A stretch of DNA of 21,368 nucleotides, from NCBI GenBank assembly GCA_902482195.1, contig CABSZQ010000001.1:1-21368 (forward strand), written 5' to 3'. Below the pieces are notes generated by a model. The model searched no databases. It saw nothing but the letters and a program-made list of their open reading frames with translations, and was not told where the DNA came from. The position numbers and the translations under genes were made by a program. How positions within the stretch are numbered: the stretch's first letter is position 1; every line of letters begins with the position of its first letter. Below, in pieces: positions 6,380-15,481 of this stretch. Source of the DNA: an uncultured Haemophilus sp. (GTDB taxonomy: Bacteria > Pseudomonadota > Gammaproteobacteria > Enterobacterales > Pasteurellaceae).

Positions 6380-7609
6380 ATGAATAATATGGACGCACAA
6401 AAAGCGCTAGAGCGATCTTACGTTTCCTCACTTGAAAATAAAGAATATGATGAAGCAGTCGAGCTGGCTGAAACGCTTTGCTTACTTGATCCTAATAATC
6501 CCGAATACTCTCATAAAATTGCTTATGTTTATTTGCAACAATTAAAATGGGAAGAGGCAATTGAGGCAGAATTAAAAACATTAAAAATAGATGCGCAATA
6601 TATTCCGGCTTTAGATTTATTGGCACATGCTTATGGTGCACTAGATGATTGGGAGCGCTCAGGTTTTTATGGTAGTTTAGCCCTTGAGTTGAAAGATAAA
6701 GATATTCCCGTTCCAACACAGGAAATGGTTCCTGCGTCTGCGCCTAAAAATGGTAAGCGAATTATCGCATTTTCTTTATTTGGTAATAACTCCAAATATA
6801 TTGAGCCGGCTGTATTAAATACGCAAGTTTCTCCGATGTTATTCCCAGGTTGGGTATGCCGTTTTTATGTAGATGATTCAGTTTCTCCTGAAGCGATTCA
6901 ACGATTAAAAAATAATGGTGCGGAAGTAGTTTATGTCACTTCACCTGTGAATAAATGGCCTGGTGCAATGTGGCGTTTTCTTGCAATTAATGATCCCGAA
7001 GCGGAGTATGTGATCTTCCGTGATGCAGACTCAGTTGTATCTCACCGCGAAGCTGAGGCCGTAGCTGAATGGATTGAAAGTGGTCGTTTATTCCATACGA
7101 TGCGTGATTCAGGCTCTCATACCGCACTTATTTTAGCGGGGATGTGGGGTGCTAAAGCTGGCGCGGTGCCAGATATGGAAGCAAGAATTCAACGTTTTGT
7201 TGATAAGGGTTATGACTCTCGTCATTTTGCTGATCAGGATTTCCTTGCTGAAGACTTGTGGGGCTATATTCGCCAAGATGTATTCGCACATGATAGGGTA
7301 TTTAATTTCTGTAATGCAAAACCTTTCCCTGGAGAGTTTTACCCTAATTATCAAATTGCGCATTGCGAAGGAGCAAGTAGTTTTGATGCGAAAACCTCTT
7401 TTGAAGAAGGGTGCAAAGTAAGATGGACGTTATATTCAAAAATATCGCCTATGGTCAATGTCGATTATTCCTTTATTCGTGTGCCTGAATTTAAAGTTTG
7501 CAGCTATGAAACCACAGTAGAGAATGGTAGATTTGAAGCATCAATACCAAGACGTTATGGATACGCTTTTAAAGAAGGCTTAGCTAGAATAGATATTAAA
7601 AAAGCCTAA
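6380..7609 (+). CDS. TPR protein with DxD glycosyltransferase-like domain
   Basis: I do not recognise a named gene. The protein has about 409 residues, or 411 from the TTG at 6374. About 105 N-terminal residues form three TPR-like helical repeats (roughly 9-40, 41-76, 77-110, numbered from the TTG). From about residue 124 an alpha/beta domain follows with features of GT-A glycosyltransferases: strand KRIIAFSLFG, a PGWVCRFYVDD segment, the DxD-type FRDADS (Arg216, Asp217, Asp219), then REAEAV.EW, HTMRD and AGMWG. A later segment combines HFADQDFL with VFAHD. It has no signal peptide or membrane segment, so it probably acts in the cytoplasm, perhaps transferring sugar to a protein or surface glycan. 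Starts at 6374 (TTG), 6380 and 6389 are possible; none has a clear ribosome site. dnaE follows after 35 bases. The glycosyltransferase assignment is inferred from motifs. Confidence 0.75.
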   Translation: MNNMDAQKALERSYVSSLENKEYDEAVELAETLCLLDPNNPEYSHKIAYVYLQQLKWEEAIEAELKTLKIDAQYIPALDLLAHAYGALDDWERSGFYGSLALELKDKDIPVPTQEMVPASAPKNGKRIIAFSLFGNNSKYIEPAVLNTQVSPMLFPGWVCRFYVDDSVSPEAIQRLKNNGAEVVYVTSPVNKWPGAMWRFLAINDPEAEYVIFRDADSVVSHREAEAVAEWIESGRLFHTMRDSGSHTALILAGMWGAKAGAVPDMEARIQRFVDKGYDSRHFADQDFLAEDLWGYIRQDVFAHDRVFNFCNAKPFPGEFYPNYQIAHCEGASSFDAKTSFEEGCKVRWTLYSKISPMVNVDYSFIRVPEFKVCSYETTVENGRFEASIPRRYGYAFKEGLARIDIKKA

Positions 7610-7644
7610 GTTATCTGTTTTAACTATCAACATAAGGATTATTC

Positions 7645-10600
7645 ATGTCAACTCAACCGCGTTTTGTACATCTTCGTACACACACCGATTTTTCAATGAT
7701 CGATGGTATTGTGAAAGTGAAACCATTGGTCAAAGCGTGTGCTGCAAACAATATGGTTGCGTTGGCATTAACGGATTTTACCAATTTCTGTGGTGTAGTG
7801 CGTTTTTATGGTGAAACCCTTTCTTCGGGGATTAAACCGATTATTGGCGCAGATGTTCATGTTAAAAGCGAGCTATGTGGTGAGGAATTATTCACCCTTA
7901 CTTTACTTGCCAAGAACAATGAAGGCTATAAAAACATCACATTATTACTTTCAAAAGCCTATCAACGCGGCTATGTGGACCTACCTTATATCGACCAGGA
8001 ATGGTTGATTGAACACCGTGAGGGTGTAATTGTTTTATCAGGTGGCACACAAGGCGATATCGCAAAAAAACTCCTTAAAGAAAATATTTCCGAAGCGGAA
8101 AGTGCGGTCAGTTTTTATCAAGAATTTTTTCCTGACCATTTTTATCTTTCGCTTTCCAGAACAGGGCGTCCGGATGAAGAGCGTTATATTCAAGCCGCAT
8201 TAAAATTGGCTGAGGAACATGATTTACCGATTGTTGCAACCAACGATGTTGTCTTTCTCGCACCTGATGATTTTGAGGCACACGAAATTCGAGTTGCTAT
8301 TCATGATGGCTATACCCTTGACGATCCGAAACGTCCAAAACGTTATACTGAGCAACAATATTTCCGCTCAGAAGAAGAGATGTGCGACTTATTTGCGGAC
8401 ATTCCTTCAGCACTTGAAAATACGGTATTAATAGCGCAACGCTGTAATGTGACTTTGCGTTTAGGGCAATATTTCCTCCCTCAATTTCCAACTGGCGAAC
8501 TGAGTACGGAAGATTATTTGGTGATGAAATCTAAAGAGGGTTTAGAAGAGCGTTTGGCGTTTTTATTCCCTGATGAAAAAGTGCGGGCAGAAAGACGACC
8601 AGAATATGATGAGCGCCTTCAAGTTGAACTTGATGTGATCAACCAAATGGGTTTCCCGGGTTACTTCTTAATCGTCATGGAGTTTATCCAATGGTCAAAA
8701 GACAATGATATTCCTGTAGGACCAGGACGTGGCTCTGGTGCGGGTTCATTGGTGGCTTATGCACTAAAAATCACCGATTTGGATCCCCTTGAATTCGATC
8801 TTCTTTTTGAGCGTTTCCTCAACCCAGAACGTGTTTCCATGCCCGATTTCGACGTGGATTTCTGTATGGATGGACGGGATCGTGTTATCGATCATGTCGC
8901 AGAAACCTATGGTCGTGGTGCGGTATCACAAATTATTACCTTTGGTACCATGGCGGCCAAAGCGGTAATTCGAGACGTAGGTCGTGTATTAGGCCATCCT
9001 TATGGATTCGTGGATCGTATTTCGAAAATGATTCCACCTGATCCTGGCATGACTTTAGCCAAGGCTTTTGAGGCTGAACCACAGTTACAAGTGGCATATG
9101 ATTCAGATGAAGAAGTCAAAGCCCTAATTGATATGGCGCGTAAGTTAGAGGGGGTCACGCGAAATGCGGGTAAACACGCGGGTGGCGTGGTGATTTCCCC
9201 TTCTTTGATTACAGACTTTGCTCCACTTTATTGTGACAACGAAGGACTTCATCCAGTTACTCACTTCGATAAAAATGATGTGGAATATGCCGGTTTAGTG
9301 AAGTTTGACTTCTTAGGTTTGCGTACACTCACCATTATCAAATGGGCACTAGATATGATCAATGCCCGCCTTGTTCGTGAAGGTAAACCGCTAGTCGATA
9401 TTGCAGCTATTCCATTAGATGATCCCGAATCTTTTGAGTTGTTGAAGCGATCTGAAACGACCGCAGTATTCCAGTTGGAATCGCGTGGAATGAAAGATTT
9501 GATTAAACGTCTCCAACCAGACTGTTTTGAAGATATTATCGCGTTGGTAGCATTATTCCGCCCTGGTCCATTACAATCGGGCATGGTGGATAACTTTATT
9601 GACCGTAAACATGGTCGAGAAGAAGTCTCTTATCCTGACGCAAACTATCAACATGAAAGCCTTAAACCGATTTTAGAGCCAACTTACGGTATTATTTTAT
9701 ACCAAGAGCAAGTGATGCAAATTGCTCAGGTACTAGCGGGTTATACTCTTGGTGGTGCGGACTTATTACGTCGTGCGATGGGTAAGAAAAAGCCGGAAGA
9801 AATGGCGAAACAGCGCTCTGTGTTTAAAGAAGGCGCTGAAAAAAATGGTGTTGATGGCGAGCTTTCCATGAAGATTTTCGACTTGGTGGAAAAATTTGCC
9901 GGCTATGGTTTCAATAAATCGCACTCAGCGGCTTACGCGTTAGTATCTTATCAAACCCTTTGGCTGAAAACCCATTTCCCTGCTGAGTTTATGGCTGCGG
10001 TAATGACCTCGGAAATGGATAATACGGATAAAATTGTTGGCTTGTACGATGAATGTTTACGTATGGGCTTAAAAGTCACCCCACCAGATATCAATGTAGG
10101 GAAACATCATTTCAGCGTGAATGAAAATGGTGAAATTGTTTACGGTATCGGCGCCATTAAAGGTGTGGGTGAAGGTCCGATTGATGCATTGATTACCGCT
10201 CGTAATGAAGGTGGGATTTTCAGAGACTTATTTGATTTATGTGCTCGCGTTGATTTGAAGAAAATTAACCGTCGTACCTTTGAAAGTCTGATTATGTCGG
10301 GCGCATTTGATAAGTTAGGGCCACACCGTGCGGCGTTATCTAAGAATTTAGAAGATGCACTCAAAGCTTCAGATCAGCATGCAAAAGATGAGGCCATGGG
10401 GCAAACCGATATGTTCGGTGTGCTGACAGAAACACACGAAGAAGTGGAAAATGCTTACGCCCATACGCCACCTTACACAGAAAAACAAATTTTAGATGGT
10501 GAACGTGAAACTCTAGGCTTGTATTTAAGTAGCCATCCGGTGAGCCGTTATTTGAAAGAGCTTTCTCATTACAGCTCTACACGATTAAAAGATCTCACGC

Positions 10601-11124
10601 CAAACCGCCGTGGACAAATTAGCACGGCAGCTGGTTTGCTAGTATCAACTCGCTTCGCGACGACGAAAAAAGGCAATCGCATCGGTATTGCAACCATTGA
10701 TGACCGTTCTGGACGTTTGGATTTAACCCTATTCGGTGAAAGCTTAGACCAATTCGGTGAAAAACTGCAAAAAGATACGGTTGTGGTGGTATCTGGCCAA
10801 GTGAGTTTTGACGATTTTTCAGGCGGATTAAAAATGTCGGTACGGGATTTAATGACCTTAGATGAAGCGCGTTCCCGTTATGCAAAATCTTTGGCTATCA
10901 GTTTGTCTGAGGAGCAGATTAGCCCAAGTTTTATTAAGAAACTGAAAGAAATGTTAGAGCCTGTTAGTGGAGGCACTTTACCAATTAACGTATATTATCA
11001 AAGTGCAAAAGGTCGTGCGTTATTGCGTTTAGGGATCCAATGGTCGATTACACCAACGGATGAGATTCTAACAGAATTGGTGAATTTGCTCGGCGAAAAT
11101 GCGGTAGAGCTAGAATTCGGTTAA
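7645..11124 (+). CDS. dnaE: DNA polymerase III alpha subunit
   Basis: DnaE is the replicative polymerase subunit of the Pol III holoenzyme. It has 1159 residues (1160 in E. coli) and is nearly collinear with it. Domains in order are the N-terminal PHP domain (about 1-280, [13 protein letters not shown] at its start), the palm/thumb/fingers polymerase core, a helix-hairpin-helix region, the OB fold (about 990-1075) and a C-terminal tau-binding region. The catalytic aspartates fall at exactly the E. coli positions: Asp401 and Asp403 in PDFDVDF, and Asp555 in VKFDFLG. The clamp-binding motif QTDMF is at 920-924. An AAGGA ribosome site lies just upstream. In E. coli dnaE sits among lpx, fab, rnhB and accA; here it lies between an unrelated TPR-glycosyltransferase gene and pyrR. 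No frameshift is visible. Confidence 0.98.
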   Translation: MSTQPRFVHLRTHTDFSMIDGIVKVKPLVKACAANNMVALALTDFTNFCGVVRFYGETLSSGIKPIIGADVHVKSELCGEELFTLTLLAKNNEGYKNITLLLSKAYQRGYVDLPYIDQEWLIEHREGVIVLSGGTQGDIAKKLLKENISEAESAVSFYQEFFPDHFYLSLSRTGRPDEERYIQAALKLAEEHDLPIVATNDVVFLAPDDFEAHEIRVAIHDGYTLDDPKRPKRYTEQQYFRSEEEMCDLFADIPSALENTVLIAQRCNVTLRLGQYFLPQFPTGELSTEDYLVMKSKEGLEERLAFLFPDEKVRAERRPEYDERLQVELDVINQMGFPGYFLIVMEFIQWSKDNDIPVGPGRGSGAGSLVAYALKITDLDPLEFDLLFERFLNPERVSMPDFDVDFCMDGRDRVIDHVAETYGRGAVSQIITFGTMAAKAVIRDVGRVLGHPYGFVDRISKMIPPDPGMTLAKAFEAEPQLQVAYDSDEEVKALIDMARKLEGVTRNAGKHAGGVVISPSLITDFAPLYCDNEGLHPVTHFDKNDVEYAGLVKFDFLGLRTLTIIKWALDMINARLVREGKPLVDIAAIPLDDPESFELLKRSETTAVFQLESRGMKDLIKRLQPDCFEDIIALVALFRPGPLQSGMVDNFIDRKHGREEVSYPDANYQHESLKPILEPTYGIILYQEQVMQIAQVLAGYTLGGADLLRRAMGKKKPEEMAKQRSVFKEGAEKNGVDGELSMKIFDLVEKFAGYGFNKSHSAAYALVSYQTLWLKTHFPAEFMAAVMTSEMDNTDKIVGLYDECLRMGLKVTPPDINVGKHHFSVNENGEIVYGIGAIKGVGEGPIDALITARNEGGIFRDLFDLCARVDLKKINRRTFESLIMSGAFDKLGPHRAALSKNLEDALKASDQHAKDEAMGQTDMFGVLTETHEEVENAYAHTPPYTEKQILDGERETLGLYLSSHPVSRYLKELSHYSSTRLKDLTPNRRGQISTAAGLLVSTRFATTKKGNRIGIATIDDRSGRLDLTLFGESLDQFGEKLQKDTVVVVSGQVSFDDFSGGLKMSVRDLMTLDEARSRYAKSLAISLSEEQISPSFIKKLKEMLEPVSGGTLPINVYYQSAKGRALLRLGIQWSITPTDEILTELVNLLGENAVELEFG
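8100..8108 (+). repeat. DNA uptake signal core
   Basis: Exact core in the PHP-domain part of dnaE, the only exact copy I found within that 3.5-kb gene. Confidence 0.9.
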
Positions 11125-11134
11125 TATTCCAGTA

Positions 11135-11174
11135 AAAGTGCGGTCAAAAAATCAGTGTTTTTTAACCGCACTTT
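11135..11174. repeat. Inverted pair of uptake signals between dnaE and pyrR
   Basis: AAAGTGCGGT (11135-11144) and its exact complement (11165-11174) form a 10-bp stem beginning 11 bases after the dnaE stop. Inside it, an A6 run (11146-11151) faces a T6 run (11158-11163). Inverted uptake-signal pairs often act as transcription terminators in Pasteurellaceae. No T tract follows the right arm on the plus strand, so termination may be partial. Confidence 0.75.
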
Positions 11175-11202
11175 AGGTGAGATAAACAAAGCGAGAGATA
11201 AA

Positions 11203-11742
11203 ATGGAAAAAATCATTATTGATGCAGACAGATTTTTACGCACCATTTCACGTATTTCCCATGAAATTATTGAAAAGCACCAAGATTTCAATAATGTGAT
11301 TTTAGTTGGGGTGAAACGTCGTGGAGCCGAAATTGCTGAATTGATTCAACGTCGCATTGAAGAGTTGAATGGTGTAAGTCTTCCAATGATGGAATTGGAT
11401 ATCACGTTTTACCGCGATGACTTAGAGTATGTTGAACCTGAAAATCCAACCCCTGTGTATAGCGGTGCCTCCAGTTATATGAATATTCAGGGTAAAGAAG
11501 TCATTTTGATTGATGATGTATTATTCACTGGAAGAACCATTCGTGCTGCGATGGATGCGTTAACAGATTTTGGACGAGCAGCTAAAATTGAATTGGTCAT
11601 CTTTGTAGATCGTGGACATCGTGAATTACCAATTCGGGCAGACTATGTAGGTAAAAATGTGCCGACTTCCCGTGATGAACAAGTTCAGGTGCGTACATTA
11701 AAATATGATGGTTGTTATGAAGTGGCATTATTGCCTAAATAA
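11203..11742 (+). CDS. pyrR: PyrR: pyrimidine regulator / uracil phosphoribosyltransferase
   Basis: PyrR converts uracil and PRPP to UMP and, in Gram-positive bacteria, binds pyr mRNA to control attenuation. I start it at the ATG at 11203 (179 residues), which matches the family's usual length and begins MEKIIIDADR. The longer frame from 11155 would start inside the uptake-signal inverted repeat. The PRPP loop VILIDDVLFTGRT is at about 100-112. VGVKRRGAE (35-43) and the basic RGHREL segment are typical of the family. A GAGAGA stretch precedes the start. No pyrimidine biosynthesis gene is adjacent, so its regulatory role in this organism is uncertain; salvage activity is the safer assignment. 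Confidence 0.92.
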   Translation: MEKIIIDADRFLRTISRISHEIIEKHQDFNNVILVGVKRRGAEIAELIQRRIEELNGVSLPMMELDITFYRDDLEYVEPENPTPVYSGASSYMNIQGKEVILIDDVLFTGRTIRAAMDALTDFGRAAKIELVIFVDRGHRELPIRADYVGKNVPTSRDEQVQVRTLKYDGCYEVALLPK

Positions 11743-11772
11743 CGATCAGCCTATTGTGAACCTTTGATAAAA

Positions 11773-11802
11773 TTGATAATCTAACGAGCATTATCCTATT
11801 AT
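11773..11802 (+). promoter_or_regulatory. Candidate sigma70 promoter of the surA-like gene
   Basis: TTGATA (11773-11778) and TATTAT (11797-11802) are 18 bases apart, each matching the consensus at four or five positions. Transcription would start near 11809, leaving about 10 leader bases. The spacer contains the inverted repeat GATAAT (11775-11780) and ATTATC (11790-11795), a possible operator. Confidence 0.5.
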
Positions 11803-11819
11803 TTTTTAAGACAACTAAA

Positions 11820-12752
11820 ATGAAAAAATCAATGTTAAAATCTCTTTTGTTTGCCATGATCGGTCTGTTTACTTTTTCTCAAGTACAAGCAGAAGAACGC
11901 GTTGTGGCGACCGTAAATGGTACACCAATTTTACAAAGCCAAGTGAATGCCGTAATGGGCAAGAAAGGTAGCCAACGAGCAGCATTAGATAAGATTATTG
12001 ATGATATGCTGACAGAGAAAGCTATCAAAGAATCAGGTATAAAAGTAAACCAAGCGGAAGTAAACCGTATCGTAGAAGATATTGCGGCGAAAAATGGTTT
12101 AACTTATGGTCAATTCTTAGATGCATTGGATTATCAAGGCATTTCCTTAAATGCATTTAAACAACAAATTTCTCGCCAAATGTTAATGGCGGGCGTGCGT
12201 AACCATGCTATTCAAAACAGCGTGGATGTGACTCGCGAGCAAGTGGATGCATTGGGTAAACAAATGCTCGATGAAGCAAAAGCAAAAGGCACTGCGCAAA
12301 AAGTGATGGGCAAAGAGTATGAGGTTCGTCATATTTTATTAAAATTAAACCCATTACTGAATGATGCACAAGCTAAAGCAGAATTAGAACGTATTCGTAG
12401 CGAGATTATTTCTGGCAAAATGACATTTGCTGATGCGGCATTAAAATACTCTAAAGATTATTTATCTGGTGCAAATGGCGGAAGTTTAGGCTATGCCTTC
12501 CCAGAAGCTTATGTGGGCCCATTTGCAAAAATGGTTGAAACTACACCACAAGGTACCATTTCAGCACCATTTAAATCTGAATTTGGTTGGCATATCCTTG
12601 AAGTAACGGGTAGTCGAGATGGCGATAAAACAGAAGATGCCTATCGTCAAAAAGCTTACGAGCAAATCGTAAATAGCCAATTACAAGAAGCAACCAAAGA
12701 CTGGGTGAAAGCATTACGTAAAAATGCTGATATTCAATATTTCGATAAATAA
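11820..12752 (+). CDS. surA: SurA-like periplasmic peptidyl-prolyl isomerase (single parvulin domain)
   Basis: SurA-type foldases chaperone outer-membrane proteins across the periplasm. Residues 1-24 form a signal peptide ending VQA. The mature protein starts with the SurA N-terminal chaperone region (RVVATVNGTPILQSQV, then several helices to about residue 150). One parvulin domain follows at about 168-275, with YEVRHILLK, FADAALKYSKD, GGSLGY and FGWHILEV as landmarks, then a short C-terminal helix. At 310 residues it is well short of E. coli SurA (428), which has two parvulin domains; H. influenzae is believed to have the same short form. PpiD and PrsA-like foldases are alternatives, but there is no membrane anchor or lipobox. 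It probably has its own promoter, and a terminator follows. Confidence 0.87.
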   Translation: MKKSMLKSLLFAMIGLFTFSQVQAEERVVATVNGTPILQSQVNAVMGKKGSQRAALDKIIDDMLTEKAIKESGIKVNQAEVNRIVEDIAAKNGLTYGQFLDALDYQGISLNAFKQQISRQMLMAGVRNHAIQNSVDVTREQVDALGKQMLDEAKAKGTAQKVMGKEYEVRHILLKLNPLLNDAQAKAELERIRSEIISGKMTFADAALKYSKDYLSGANGGSLGYAFPEAYVGPFAKMVETTPQGTISAPFKSEFGWHILEVTGSRDGDKTEDAYRQKAYEQIVNSQLQEATKDWVKALRKNADIQYFDK

Positions 12753-12768
12753 CAGAAACCGTTAGAAT

Positions 12769-12799
12769 AAGGGGGCATTTTGCCCCTTTTGTCGTTTTT
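12769..12799 (+). terminator. Intrinsic terminator after the surA-like gene
   Basis: GGGGCA (12772-12777) pairs with TGCCCC (12781-12786) over a TTT loop, extended by a G-T pair and two A-T pairs to a nine-pair stem (12769-12789). T runs follow (TTTT, GTCG, TTTTT). It ends only about 20 bases before the mltG start codon. Confidence 0.85.
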
Positions 12800-12815
12800 A
12801 TAAAATGAGTGACGC

Positions 12816-13865
12816 ATGAAAAAATTTTTTGTCTTTTTACTGATTCTTTTGCTAATTCTTGGCGGTGTTGGTTTTTGGGGTTATCAAAAACTAACAAGTT
12901 TTGTTCATACGCCAGTGAATATCAAGCAAGATCAATTGCTTACGATTGAGCGAGGAACCACTGGCAGTAAACTTGCAGCTTTATTAGAGCAAGAAAATAT
13001 TCTTGAGCATGCAGATTTATTGCCTTGGTTATTGAAATTACAACCCCAGCTAAACAAAGTGAAAGCGGGGACTTATTCTTTAACGGGCGTGAAAACGTTG
13101 CAAGATTTATTGGATATGATTAATTCTGGCAAGGAAGCACAATTTAGTGTGAAGTTTATTGAAGGTAAAACGTTCAAGGAATGGCGTAAAAACCTTGAAA
13201 ATGCACCGCACTTAAAACAAACCTTGCAAGGTAAAACGGATAAAGAGATTATGGCGTTATTAGATATTCCAGCCGTTGCAAAAGCCGTTTACGAATGGAA
13301 TAACATGGATGGCTGGTTGTATCCAGATACCTATAATTACACGCCAAACTCAACTGATCTTGAATTATTAAAGCGTTCAACTACTCGTTTACAAAAAGCC
13401 TTAGATAAAGCGTGGAATGAACGTGATGAAAATCTCCCTTTAGCGGATCCGTATCAGATGCTGATTTTGGCTTCTATTGTGGAGAAAGAAACGGGTATTG
13501 CGGCGGAGCGTCCACAAGTGGCTTCGGTATTTATTAATCGTTTAAAAGCCAATATGAAACTACAAACTGACCCAACCGTGATTTATGGAATGGGTGAGAG
13601 TTATACCGGTAATATTCGTAAAAAAGATTTGGAAACGATGACCCCGTACAATACCTATATGATTGAGGGTTTACCGCCGACACCAATTGCGATGGTGAGT
13701 GAAAGTGCTTTACAGGCTGTGGCCCATCCAGCAAAAACAGATTTTTATTATTTTGTTGCCGATGGAAGTGGCGGTCATAAATTTACTCGTAATCTGAACG
13801 AGCATAATAAAGCAGTGCAAGAATATTTACGTTGGTATCGTAACCAACAAAAAGGAGCCAACTAA
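12816..13865 (+). CDS. mltG: Endolytic murein transglycosylase MltG
   Basis: MltG (YceG) cleaves nascent peptidoglycan strands inside the chain and is thought to set glycan length. It has 349 residues (340 in E. coli). An N-terminal membrane anchor spans about residues 4-24, followed by a LysM-like subdomain and the YceG catalytic domain. The catalytic glutamate is Glu223 in ASIVEKETG. Conserved segments [25 protein letters not shown] and [14 protein letters not shown] follow. The ribosome site is weak (GAGTGA). A five-codon reading frame (ATG at 12805) ends in a TGA that overlaps the mltG ATG. It starts the mltG-tmk-holB-tatD series as in E. coli, but pabC, which precedes it there, is absent. 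Confidence 0.96.
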   Translation: MKKFFVFLLILLLILGGVGFWGYQKLTSFVHTPVNIKQDQLLTIERGTTGSKLAALLEQENILEHADLLPWLLKLQPQLNKVKAGTYSLTGVKTLQDLLDMINSGKEAQFSVKFIEGKTFKEWRKNLENAPHLKQTLQGKTDKEIMALLDIPAVAKAVYEWNNMDGWLYPDTYNYTPNSTDLELLKRSTTRLQKALDKAWNERDENLPLADPYQMLILASIVEKETGIAAERPQVASVFINRLKANMKLQTDPTVIYGMGESYTGNIRKKDLETMTPYNTYMIEGLPPTPIAMVSESALQAVAHPAKTDFYYFVADGSGGHKFTRNLNEHNKAVQEYLRWYRNQQKGAN

Positions 13866-14497
13866 TGCAAGGCAAATTTATCGTCATTGAAGGGCTGGAA
13901 GGTGCAGGTAAAAGTACCGCCATGCAAACGGTGGTGGATACATTAAAATCCCTTGGTGTAAATGATATCGTATTTACTCGTGAGCCGGGTGGTACACCAT
14001 TAGCAGAAAAATTGCGCCATTTAATTAAACATGAAACAGAAGAACCTGTTACGGATAAAGCGGAATTATTGATGCTTTATGCGGCACGAATTCAATTGGT
14101 AGAAAATGTGATTAAGCCAGCATTGGCAGAAGGTAAAATTGTGCTTGGCGATCGACATGATATGTCTTCACAGGCTTATCAAGGCGGTGGGCGTCAGTTT
14201 GACCAAACACTTATGGCGAATTTAAAAAATATGGTATTAGGCGATTTTGAGCCTGATTTTGTACTGTATTTAGACATTGATCCTGCAGAAGGGCTTGCTC
14301 GTGCTAGAGGTCGTGGTGAATTAGACCGCATTGAACAACAAGGACTCGATTTCTTCTATCGTACCCGCCAACGTTATTTGGAATTAGTACAGAACAACCC
14401 AAAAACCGCCATTGTTAATGCAGGCCAGCCTTTGGAAAAAGTACAAGCAGACATTCAAAGTGCGGTCAAAAATTGGTGGGTTTCACAAGCAAAATGA
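13865..14497 (+). CDS. tmk: Thymidylate kinase
   Basis: Tmk phosphorylates dTMP to dTDP, an essential step of dTTP supply. At 210 residues it is close to E. coli Tmk (213). The P-loop GLEGAGKST is at 10-18, the [12 protein letters not shown] segment begins near residue 37, and the [15 protein letters not shown] motif starts near residue 97. The LID region [12 protein letters not shown] is near 145-156. The ATG overlaps the mltG stop by one base (TAATG), and AAGGAG upstream serves as the ribosome site. Its own stop overlaps holB by four bases. One uptake signal lies near its 3' end. Confidence 0.97.
   Translation: MQGKFIVIEGLEGAGKSTAMQTVVDTLKSLGVNDIVFTREPGGTPLAEKLRHLIKHETEEPVTDKAELLMLYAARIQLVENVIKPALAEGKIVLGDRHDMSSQAYQGGGRQFDQTLMANLKNMVLGDFEPDFVLYLDIDPAEGLARARGRGELDRIEQQGLDFFYRTRQRYLELVQNNPKTAIVNAGQPLEKVQADIQSAVKNWWVSQAK
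14458..14466 (+). repeat. DNA uptake signal core
   Basis: Exact core followed by CAAAAA, close to the 3' end of tmk. Confidence 0.9.
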
Positions 14498-15474
14498 GCG
14501 AACTTTATCCTTGGTTAGTGCCTACTTATCACAAAATTAGCCAAACTTTTAGCGAAGGTTTGGGGCATCATGCATTATTGATTAAAGCTGATCAAGGCCT
14601 CGGTGCAGAAGGTTTGTTTGAGGCTTTGACAAAACGCATTATGTGTCAAACGCCAGATAATGCACCTTGTGGCCATTGCCATGCTTGTCACTTAATGGCA
14701 GCGCACAGCCACCCTGATTTTCATGTTTTAGCTTCTCAAGAAGGTAAAGACATTGGTGTTGATCAGGTAAGGGCAATTAATGAGGTTGTCAGCCAACACG
14801 CGCAACAAAACGGCAATAAATTAGTATATATTCAAGATGCAGAACGTCTTACGGAAGCAGCGGCTAACGCATTGCTCAAAACCTTGGAAGAGCCACGTCC
14901 GAATACGTATTTCTTGTTGCAAACAGAGCCTTCCTCTTCGTTGTTAGCGACTATTTACAGCCGTTGCCAGGTGTGGAATGTGCCTTTGCCAACGGAAGCG
15001 GAAGCCCTAAATTGGCTTTCTTCTCAATTTCAGGCAGAAACATCAGAATTATTGACCGCACTTGCGATGAATTTGGGGCGCCCACTGTTAGCATTGGAAA
15101 CTCTCCAGCAAGGATTAATTGAACAACGGAAGAATTTCCTACGCCAATTTTGGCTGTTTTATCGTCGTCGTTCGCCTTTGGAAATTTTGCCTTTCTTTGA
15201 AAAAGAACGCACCGTACAGCAAGTAGATTGGATTTTAGCGTTTTTAAGCGATGCCATTAAATACAAACTCGAAATACAAAGTGGCTGGCAAACACTTGAT
15301 CTTAAAACAGGTGTAACTCAATTTGCAGACGAACAAACAGCGCTTGGGTTATTAACCGCAAATAAAATTATGCAAAAAGTACGCTCGGATTTACTCACTA
15401 TCAACGGCGTTAACACGGAATTAATATTACTAGATGGTTTGACAAAATTAATTACCGACGTATTTAAGGACTAA
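14494..15474 (+). CDS. holB: DNA polymerase III delta-prime subunit
   Basis: HolB is the delta-prime subunit of the clamp-loader complex. I start it at the ATG at 14494 (326 residues, [12 protein letters not shown]), which overlaps the tmk stop as ATGA and matches family N-termini (YPWL); the longer frame from 14473 would run into tmk. A zinc-binding module uses Cys51, Cys59, Cys62 and Cys65. The AAA+ sensor-1 region [15 protein letters not shown] (near 129-143) and the arginine-finger-type SRC (near 158-160) are present. The Walker A segment is degenerate (ADQGLGAEG), as expected for a subunit that does not hydrolyse ATP. The C-terminal third is the oligomerisation domain. Confidence 0.96.
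   Translation: MSELYPWLVPTYHKISQTFSEGLGHHALLIKADQGLGAEGLFEALTKRIMCQTPDNAPCGHCHACHLMAAHSHPDFHVLASQEGKDIGVDQVRAINEVVSQHAQQNGNKLVYIQDAERLTEAAANALLKTLEEPRPNTYFLLQTEPSSSLLATIYSRCQVWNVPLPTEAEALNWLSSQFQAETSELLTALAMNLGRPLLALETLQQGLIEQRKNFLRQFWLFYRRRSPLEILPFFEKERTVQQVDWILAFLSDAIKYKLEIQSGWQTLDLKTGVTQFADEQTALGLLTANKIMQKVRSDLLTINGVNTELILLDGLTKLITDVFKD
15055..15063 (-). repeat. DNA uptake signal core
   Basis: Exact reverse-oriented core (ACCGCACTT on the plus strand) inside holB. Confidence 0.9.
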
Positions 15475-15481
15475 ATAAATT

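Noticed and set aside
6374..7609. Recent horizontal acquisition or genomic island around the TPR-glycosyltransferase gene
   Set aside because: No integrase, direct repeats, tRNA or obvious base-composition jump. The lack of uptake signals from 5009 to 8099 is not telling, since dnaE has a similar gap from 8109 to 11135.
11155..11202. 16-residue extension of PyrR
   Set aside because: It would be encoded by the uptake-signal inverted repeat; the family length and N-terminus fit the ATG at 11203.
14473..14493. Seven-residue extension of HolB
   Set aside because: It would run inside the end of tmk; the ATGA overlap at 14494 and the family N-terminus are better.
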